Part shown: positions 58,795-64,000 of the stretch, piece by piece
Layout of the letters: every line of letters begins with the position of its first letter
Position numbering within the stretch: position 1 is the first letter of the stretch
Assembly (NCBI GenBank): GCA_030428205.1
Contig: JAUIBK010000001.1
Location: forward strand, 263,966-327,965
Reading direction: 5' to 3'
From: a bacterium
Lineage (GTDB): Bacteria > Bdellovibrionota_C > UBA2361 > RFPC01
Length of the DNA: 64,000 nucleotides
Program-made: the position numbers and the translations under genes
Notes under the pieces: generated by a model
What the model saw: the letters and a program-made list of their open reading frames with translations, nothing else
The model's database searches: none
Told to the model about the DNA's origin: nothing

Positions 58795-60169
58795 GACTTC
58801 TTATAGAACTTCTCTCTTTCTCTTTCGAAGAGATTTACGTCTTATTGATAACACGGCGTTGCTTGAAGCAACAAAAGTTTCAAAAACCCTGATACCAGCG
58901 TTTATTTTTGACCCTCGACAGGTGCATAACAATGTCTACCGAGGAGACTCGGCTGTGCAGTTCATGATGGAGTCTCTCAGAGAAATTGATGAGCTCTTGA
59001 GAGGAAAAGAAAGTCAACTCTTTTGTTTTGAAGGAAAAGCAGATGAGGTACTCGAAGACCTTTTGCAAAAGAAAAGTATTGATGCTGTCTTTTGCAATAG
59101 AGACTATACCCCATTTGCTCAGAAGCGAGATGACTCCCTCGAGAGTATATGTAAGAAGCATGGAGTAGCTTTTCATGCGTATCACGATGCCCTCCTTCAG
59201 CCTCCTGGGAGTGTCCTCAAGAATGATGGTAAACCGTACTCGGTTTATACCCCATTTTATCGCAAAGCATCTCAGTCAGAAGTGCTTGCTCCTCGGAAGG
59301 CATTTAAGAAAAGTTGCACATTGGCAAAGCGTGTGAAGGGAGCAAGGTCTCTTGATGCGTGTGATGTTCCCTATGTTGAGAACAGTGATATTTTTGTACG
59401 AGGGGGAAGAAAAGAAGGGCTCAAACTTCTAGGGCGTGCTTGTACGCTTTCAAACTATGACGATGAGCGTAACATTCCAGCGCTTGAAGGAACTTCGGGG
59501 CTTTCTGCGCACCACAAGTTTGGCACGCTCTCTATCCGTGAGGTGTACCACAAGATAAGAGAGCATCTTGGCGAGTCTCATACTCTTATCCGCGAGCTTT
59601 ATTGGCGAGATTTTTTTACACATATCATCTATCACTACCCACGTGTTTTAGGCGGCTGCTTTTATACACAATATGAAGGTGTTGCTTGGGACAATAATAA
59701 ATCAAATTTTAAAAAATGGTGTGAAGGGCGCACAGGTTTTCCGCTTGTTGACGCTGGTATGAGAGAGCTTCATACGACTGGGTTTATGCATAACCGGGTA
59801 CGGATGGTGGTAGCCTCCTTTCTCACCAAAGATCTCCATATTGATTGGAGGTGGGGTGAGAAGTATTTTGCCCAGAAACTTGTCGATTATGATCCAGCAG
59901 TGAATAACGGCAACTGGCAGTGGGCAGCTTCTACAGGGTGCGATGCACAGCCATACTTTCGAATCTTTAACCCCTGGAGACAGCAAGAACGCTTCGATGC
60001 AGAGTGCAAGTATATTAAGCAGTGGATTCCTGAGCTAGCTGCGCTTTCTCCGAAAGAGATTCATAAACTTGAAACGAAAGAAGGAGTGGGGGACTATCCT
60101 GCGCCTATGGTTGAGCACAAAGTAGCAGCTGCTCATGCACAAGAGATCTTTGCGGCGTGTAAGAAGTAG
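58784..60169 (+). CDS. phrB: Deoxyribodipyrimidine photolyase
   Basis: 461 residues from the ATG at 58784, which overlaps the outer-membrane channel gene by 11 bases; an earlier in-frame start at 58751 is less likely. N-terminal antenna domain (LFLFRRDLRLIDNTALLEA, AVFCNRDYTPFAQKRD). The C-terminal FAD domain has SAHHKFGTLSIREVY, ELYWRDFFTH, GRTGFPLVDAGMRELHTTGFMHNRVRM, and VDYDPAVNNGNWQWAASTGCDAQPYFRIFNP. This is a CPD-type photolyase that repairs pyrimidine dimers with blue light. It may be co-expressed with the efflux operon by read-through. Confidence 0.96.
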   Translation: MSHETSYRTSLFLFRRDLRLIDNTALLEATKVSKTLIPAFIFDPRQVHNNVYRGDSAVQFMMESLREIDELLRGKESQLFCFEGKADEVLEDLLQKKSIDAVFCNRDYTPFAQKRDDSLESICKKHGVAFHAYHDALLQPPGSVLKNDGKPYSVYTPFYRKASQSEVLAPRKAFKKSCTLAKRVKGARSLDACDVPYVENSDIFVRGGRKEGLKLLGRACTLSNYDDERNIPALEGTSGLSAHHKFGTLSIREVYHKIREHLGESHTLIRELYWRDFFTHIIYHYPRVLGGCFYTQYEGVAWDNNKSNFKKWCEGRTGFPLVDAGMRELHTTGFMHNRVRMVVASFLTKDLHIDWRWGEKYFAQKLVDYDPAVNNGNWQWAASTGCDAQPYFRIFNPWRQQERFDAECKYIKQWIPELAALSPKEIHKLETKEGVGDYPAPMVEHKVAAAHAQEIFAACKK

Positions 60170-60330
60170 TTACTGTCGAATCCTCGCACGTGTGTAGGGA
60201 GCAGGATGCACCTTCCCTCTCATAATTATTCGTATTTCGTCTCTGTAAAGATGCGATTCATCGTATATGCCTCATAATGAGAACGAGGTTAAGACAATCC
60301 TTTGTAATATATGGGGTTAAGGGGGGTTCT

Positions 60331-60912
60331 ATGTCTATTAAGCTTTCGCTTTGCTTATTTTTCACACTCATTTTTTCTCTACCACAGACAGGTTTGGCTT
60401 TAGACTCAGTTGATATTGAAGTCACAGGTGTATCTACTGGGCTACAGAATCCAGACGGATCACCATTAACTCTTGAAGAGGGAGAGGATATCTCTGGAAC
60501 TTGGGGGATGGTTCAGTTCTTTGGTTTTGCTCCTCAAGCAACTACTCTTCTTGGAGAACTCGATTTTCAAGTTCATCTCAGTGTCTGTTTAGGACATCCA
60601 CTCCACGGCAAAGCAGATTTCATTCTTGAGGTGCCCCCATTTGATCTCAATAGCGATTGTACTGAGGAAGGTGCGCAACTTTTTCCTGCAACATGGCGTT
60701 GTAGCTCGAACCGAGCTGTCTCCCAAGGACTCCTGCCAAATGATACTCAAGCGAGCGCCACGGGGAATGCCGATGGCTCTGTAGATGCAACGGTATCTTT
60801 TGATCTGACGAAAAAGGAAATGGAGAGCATGTTTTGCATGTGCGAGCTCATCAAGGCTGAAGGTGTTGCCCCACTTGCTCTGTCTACATGTTCGCAGCCG
60901 TCAGTTTTATAA
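60331..60912 (+). CDS. Small exported Cys-containing protein, function unknown
   Basis: 193 residues from the ATG at 60331 (AAGGGGGG before it); an in-frame ATG at 60277 would place the signal peptide internally. Signal peptide LCLFFTLIFSLPQTGLA. The mature part has six cysteines and a beta-rich pattern (TWGMVQFFGFAPQATTLLGELDF, ATVSFDLTKKEM). No known family. It is followed by another small exported protein 15 bases downstream. Confidence 0.7.
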   Translation: MSIKLSLCLFFTLIFSLPQTGLALDSVDIEVTGVSTGLQNPDGSPLTLEEGEDISGTWGMVQFFGFAPQATTLLGELDFQVHLSVCLGHPLHGKADFILEVPPFDLNSDCTEEGAQLFPATWRCSSNRAVSQGLLPNDTQASATGNADGSVDATVSFDLTKKEMESMFCMCELIKAEGVAPLALSTCSQPSVL

Positions 60913-60927
60913 TGGATATATGTTTCT

Positions 60928-61389
60928 ATGAAAAAATTTCTTCTTCTATTGCTTCTTTCTTCTTGTCATCCACTGATAGCTCATTGCGCTACTTTACATT
61001 TGGAACCGGCCGAAAAATATCAAGAAGAAGTCAAAGCACCGTACACCGCACCTGATAATCCTGAGAGTGATTGGTCTAGGTGGTGCCAAAATAGTACGGC
61101 TGTTCCCCCGGTGTGTGTAGATGCCGCTGAGTCTTACAGTAATTCACTCTATGAGTGTGAGGCATTAAGACATAAGTGCGAGTTTGAAACTGAAGACTAT
61201 GAATATCTTGCTCCTTCAGATGGAGAAAGTGGTTATGGAACAATTCTTTGCTCTATGAGTGTGAGTGTCTGTCGAATGGTTTGCTGGAAGAAGGACCTAT
61301 CAGATTCTCAGATTGGGTCAATTGAGAAAGAAATTGAGAGATATGAAGGAGTTCTTCAAGATATAGCTGTAAAGCATGTTTATGATTAA
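60928..61389 (+). CDS. Small exported Cys-rich protein; C-terminal part duplicated downstream
   Basis: 153 residues. A signal peptide (FLLLLLLSSCHPLIAHC; the Cys near SSC may be lipidated or not) precedes a mature domain with eight cysteines in pairs (CQNS...VCVDA, ECEALRHKC, CSMSVSVCRMVCW). No family recognised. The last 196 bases of the gene and six bases after the stop are repeated exactly at 62889-63090. The copy here is intact. It forms an operon with the preceding exported protein. Confidence 0.7.
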   Translation: MKKFLLLLLLSSCHPLIAHCATLHLEPAEKYQEEVKAPYTAPDNPESDWSRWCQNSTAVPPVCVDAAESYSNSLYECEALRHKCEFETEDYEYLAPSDGESGYGTILCSMSVSVCRMVCWKKDLSDSQIGSIEKEIERYEGVLQDIAVKHVYD

Positions 61390-61395
61390 GGGTGG
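61194..61395. repeat. 202-bp exact duplication, copy 1
   Basis: From 61194 to 61395 is identical to 62889-63090, base for base. It contains the C-terminal 65 codons of the small exported protein, its stop and a few bases beyond. Between the copies lie 1493 bases with a methyltransferase and a broken IS110 transposase. Confidence 0.95.
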
Positions 61396-61538
61396 GATCA
61401 TTAAGTTTATTCTAAGGACTTTTGAGGGGCTAATCAAATATTTCTATCCCCACTTTCGTCCTCCCCCATCTTGCTCAATTCACGTATGATAGCCTAGGGC
61501 TGCCCCGCTAAGCACCTATCACCACAGGAGTAAAAACG

Positions 61539-62426
61539 GTGGAAACGGTAACAAAAGAGATCTTTCAAGATATCTGCACAAAAGATGTCGAAAAGCTATC
61601 GCTGCAAGACCGCAAGTGGCTCATGGAGTGGGAGTGCGCACCGGAGTACCACTCGTTTCAGGGATATGAGGGAATTTTAGAGTGGTTTCAGTGGCAACGG
61701 GTCGACAAGAACTTCTTACCTCAAGAGATGGTTGAGCCACTTGCTCAATTAAGCCAGAAGCGAAATACCGAAATAGTGAGCAGGGCGTTTCCTGATACAG
61801 AATACACCTTTGCACACGTCGACCACTACAATGCGAGTGATTTCATCTTTCAGAACTTCTACCCTCTTCCTGAGAGAATGCGTGTGCGAAAAGTGCTTGA
61901 TTTTGGTGCTGGATACGGACGCCAACTAAACCTCTGGTCTCAAAAAGTGTCTGACCTCAACTACGTTGCCGTTGAAGGCATTGAGCGATCCTACTGTCTT
62001 CAAAACTTCTACTACTCTCATTTTGAGCTCCCGCTCAACGAATACATGATAGCTCCAGATGATTTCTACGTAACAGAGGCACACGGTGTCTTTCACCTTC
62101 CTACCTGGCGCACCGACTTGATTCCCGACAATCACTTTGATCTGATCTTGTGTGTGCAGGTTCTCCTCGAGATCAACACCGATCTCGTCAGCCATATGAT
62201 TCAGGAGTTTGATCGCGTCATTCGACCCGGAGGAGCAATATATATACGAGACCACGCTCACCACTGGGACGCCTGCAATGATGTTGATATTCCGGCAGAG
62301 CTTCTCTCGCGTGGATTTCAGCTGGAGTTTTCCCCACCCTACCGAGATACCCGTGATCCGCAGGTACAATCTGGCAAACAAGAGGCTGACCTACACGGAC
62401 TTCCTCGCATCTGGAGAAAACTCTAG
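61539..62426 (+). CDS. SAM-dependent methyltransferase
   Basis: 295 residues from a GTG with AGGAG upstream. Residues about 105-230 form a class I methyltransferase fold: VRKVLDFGAGYGRQLNLWSQK (SAM loop), LNYVAVEGIERSY, HFDLILCVQVLLEINTDLVSHM, IRPGGAIYIRDHAHHWD. The acceptor substrate is unknown. The N-terminal 100 residues are a helical cap (WLMEWECAPEYHSFQGYEGILEWF). It lies inside the segment flanked by the 202-bp duplication, next to a transposase remnant, so it may have been carried in. Confidence 0.8.
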   Translation: METVTKEIFQDICTKDVEKLSLQDRKWLMEWECAPEYHSFQGYEGILEWFQWQRVDKNFLPQEMVEPLAQLSQKRNTEIVSRAFPDTEYTFAHVDHYNASDFIFQNFYPLPERMRVRKVLDFGAGYGRQLNLWSQKVSDLNYVAVEGIERSYCLQNFYYSHFELPLNEYMIAPDDFYVTEAHGVFHLPTWRTDLIPDNHFDLILCVQVLLEINTDLVSHMIQEFDRVIRPGGAIYIRDHAHHWDACNDVDIPAELLSRGFQLEFSPPYRDTRDPQVQSGKQEADLHGLPRIWRKL

Positions 62427-62522
62427 TAATGGAATGACCCCGCCCCGGGTTTTCACCGGCTTCTAAAGAGCCCAAGTGTTACGGTGAAGAGCAAACCAGA
62501 ATAAACCGAGGAGAGGCCAAGG

Positions 62523-62888
62523 TGGAGTTAAATATTCTAGGTGTAGATCTAGCAAAACAAGTATTTCATGTTCATGGAGTAATAAGCGTGGAGATGAAGT
62601 ATTGAAGAAACGAGTGTATCGAGCCGAGCTATTGAGAGAAGTTGGTAAGTTACCAAGGTGCCTAATAGCTCTCGAGGCATGTGGAGGAGCAAACCACTGG
62701 GCGAGAGAATTTGAGAGACTAGGATTTGCCGTCAAGCTGATAGCCCCTCAATACGTCAAACTATATGTGAAGCGGCTCAGCGTCCCAATATGTACTTTGT
62801 TCCGAGACGAACAGAGAGGCAACAAGATATCCAAAACCTTCACCGAGTAAGAGAAAGACTCGTTAAAGGGTGTACTGCTCTTATCAAT
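62523..62888 (+). pseudogene. IS110-family transposase remnant, frameshifted and truncated
   Basis: Three frames together match an IS110 transposase: first VELNILGVDLAKQVFHVHG (the N-terminal DEDD start), then after a frameshift and an in-frame stop KKRVYRAELLREVGKLPRC and ALEACGGANHWAREF, IAPQYVKLYVK, then after an internal loss AAQRPNMYFVPRRTERQQD and VRERLVKGCTALIN. The ORF ends where the 202-bp duplication starts at 62889. The catalytic and C-terminal parts are missing, so it is inactive. Upstream sequence from about 62427 to 62522 looks like the IS110 left flank. Confidence 0.85.
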
Positions 62889-63090
62889 AGACTATGAATA
62901 TCTTGCTCCTTCAGATGGAGAAAGTGGTTATGGAACAATTCTTTGCTCTATGAGTGTGAGTGTCTGTCGAATGGTTTGCTGGAAGAAGGACCTATCAGAT
63001 TCTCAGATTGGGTCAATTGAGAAAGAAATTGAGAGATATGAAGGAGTTCTTCAAGATATAGCTGTAAAGCATGTTTATGATTAAGGGTGG
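62889..63090. repeat. 202-bp exact duplication, copy 2 (3' fragment of exported-protein gene)
   Basis: Identical to 61194-61395. Here it carries no start codon, so it is a dead 3' fragment of the Cys-rich exported protein. Its left end is the breakpoint of the IS110 remnant and its right end is the base before the stop of the Fur-family gene. Confidence 0.95.
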
Positions 63091-63534
63091 TTAAGCTGCG
63101 CAAGCTTGGCATTGCTCACTTAAAAAGACCATCTTGCTTTTTAAGGTAGAGTGTAGCTTTGAGAGTTGACCATAGAAGCCTTTACTAAAGATCTCTCCAT
63201 GATAATCGAGTTCTCGTATTTGATGGCAATCAGTGCATTTGAGAACAACATGGGTGTGTTCTGGACAATCTGGACAGTGTGCACAAGGAAAGAAGCCTTG
63301 CTCGTCCAGATCACGGTGAACGAGGCCTAAATCAAGCAGTACTTCCAAGATTCGATACACTGAGACAAGGTCAATCGCTTGTTTGTTTTCCTCAAGCAGC
63401 TCGTGGATTTCTGCTGCGTGAAGTGGCCTCTTTGTTTCAGAAAGGACTTCAAGCAGCGAGCGTCGAGCTTGTGTGATTCGGTAGCCAGCTTTTTTCAGTT
63501 GAGCAAGAGCACTCGCAGTAAAGTCGTGAGTCAT
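63091..63534 (-). CDS. Fur-family metalloregulator (Zur-like)
   Basis: 147 residues. N-terminal winged helix (AQLKKAGYRITQARRSLLEVL, PLHAAEIHELLEE, DLVSVYRILEVLLDLGLVHR). The metal site pattern is CAHCPDCPEHTHVVLKCTDCHQIRELD, with a structural CxxC pair and regulatory His/Cys residues, and the end CQACAA gives another CxxC pair. The Fur family includes Fur, Zur, PerR and others; the two CxxC pairs and short length suit Zur. It lies ten bases downstream of a TonB-dependent receptor gene on the same strand. A zinc role is inferred. Confidence 0.9.
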   Translation of the reverse strand: MTHDFTASALAQLKKAGYRITQARRSLLEVLSETKRPLHAAEIHELLEENKQAIDLVSVYRILEVLLDLGLVHRDLDEQGFFPCAHCPDCPEHTHVVLKCTDCHQIRELDYHGEIFSKGFYGQLSKLHSTLKSKMVFLSEQCQACAA

Positions 63535-63543
63535 ACATGTTCC

Positions 63544-64000
63544 CTAAAAGAAAAAGGTGAAGCCGGTATAGAACGCTCTCCCTCGAAGTGGTGCCTGGTC
63601 TTTGAGAAAAGAGGTATGTACACGTGCTTCTTCATTGAAGAGGTTTGTTCCCTTAATGAAAAAGTCGACTTCATATTCGTCAAGAGGAAGTGTGTAACTT
63701 GCTCCAGCTCGAAGCAAGACATATCCGCTTGTTACAAGCTCAAATTCTGCCACATCGGTCTGAGGCTCGACAAATTGTGCTTCAATGTATGAGGCAAACT
63801 CATTGTAGGAATGCTCAAGTCCAACACTGGTTCGCACTGGGGTAATTCGTGGAAGACTTCGGTCTGTGTCCGTATCTTGAGCACGAACGTAATCAATCCC
63901 AGATGTTAGAGTAAAATTGTGCTGCGCAACGCTTGGAAGATCAACTTTAAGCTCGGACTCAAAGCCCCAAAAACGTGCGTTAATTCCCTGGTACGCAAAG
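63544..64000 (-). CDS. TonB-dependent receptor, C-terminal part (5' end outside window)
   Basis: The frame is open to base 64000; about 151 residues are visible. It is a run of amphipathic beta strands (INARFWGFESELKVDL, FTLTSGIDYVRAQD, GYVLLRAGASYTLPL, DFFIKGTNLFNEEARVHTSFLKD) ending in a C-terminal GFTFFF with a final Phe, the beta-barrel signal. The GTNLFNEEAR stretch is typical of the last barrel strands of TonB-dependent receptors. A Fur-family gene follows after ten bases, so metal uptake is the likely job. Confidence 0.9.
   Translation of the reverse strand, partial: FAYQGINARFWGFESELKVDLPSVAQHNFTLTSGIDYVRAQDTDTDRSLPRITPVRTSVGLEHSYNEFASYIEAQFVEPQTDVAEFELVTSGYVLLRAGASYTLPLDEYEVDFFIKGTNLFNEEARVHTSFLKDQAPLRGRAFYTGFTFFF

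Overview
The window reads as chromosomal DNA of a Gram-negative bacterium. It encodes outer-membrane beta-barrels, a complete RND efflux tripartite system with a lipoprotein outer-membrane channel, lipobox proteins and TonB-type receptors. Base composition is moderate. The mix (FecR/TPR proteins with a CHASE2 cyclase, many stand-alone response regulators, HDOD proteins, H-NOX, large Cys-containing secreted proteins) recalls deltaproteobacterial-type lineages such as Bdellovibrionota, Myxococcota or SAR324. That placement is inference; no marker gene here settles it.

Layout. 0-7 kb: the end of a GMC oxidoreductase, a ParE/RelE-type toxin-antitoxin pair, a PhoD-like phosphatase, an MFS transporter, small proteins and an HDOD protein that seems to start at an ATC codon. 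7-14 kb: an orphan sigma-region-4-like protein, CsaA, a CYTH protein and three exported proteins of unknown role, interspersed with long perfect palindromes. 14-27.5 kb: a FecR-TPR-beta-barrel protein with a CHASE2 adenylate cyclase, an adenosine-deaminase-like enzyme with pyruvate kinase, a histone-H1-like protein opposite an acidic membrane protein, DprA, a CBS protein and a c-type-cytochrome-like protein. 27.5-30 kb: an accessory pocket with tRNA-His, a truncated tRNA-His copy leading into a potentially multi-branched structured element, a GIY-YIG protein, a REP-associated tyrosine transposase and an oxidoreductase remnant framed by 14-bp repeats.

30-44 kb is dominated by signalling. A methyltransferase overlaps a WaaP-like kinase that lacks its catalytic Asp. 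An OmpR-type two-component pair and a COG0523/CobW GTPase follow. Then comes a nitric-oxide-type module: an H-NOX heme sensor, a PAS histidine kinase, a response regulator with a degenerate HD-GYP domain, a response regulator with an HDOD domain and an NtrC-type sigma-54 activator. A second REC protein and a REC-histidine kinase hybrid are transcribed divergently from them. The two kinases share a very similar H-box, so they probably act in one branched network.

44-52 kb: an ion and stress-homeostasis block with a pirin, an HPF-like protein, NhaR, a Kef-type antiporter, a PH-domain membrane protein, NhaA and a CREST-type membrane protein. Two intergenic regions here are built from duplicated or nested palindromic blocks; one brackets a 51-codon ORF. 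52-60 kb: a TetR-controlled RND efflux operon (regulator, adaptor, pump, outer-membrane channel) running into a DNA photolyase. 60-64 kb: two small exported proteins, a methyltransferase, a broken IS110 transposase, an exact 202-bp duplication, a Fur/Zur-family repressor and the end of a TonB-dependent receptor.

The strongest candidates for something undescribed are the H-NOX multi-regulator cluster, the tRNA-His-linked structured element, the FecR-TPR-barrel/CHASE2-cyclase pair, the ATC-started HDOD gene and the repeat-bracketed small ORF at 48.8 kb.
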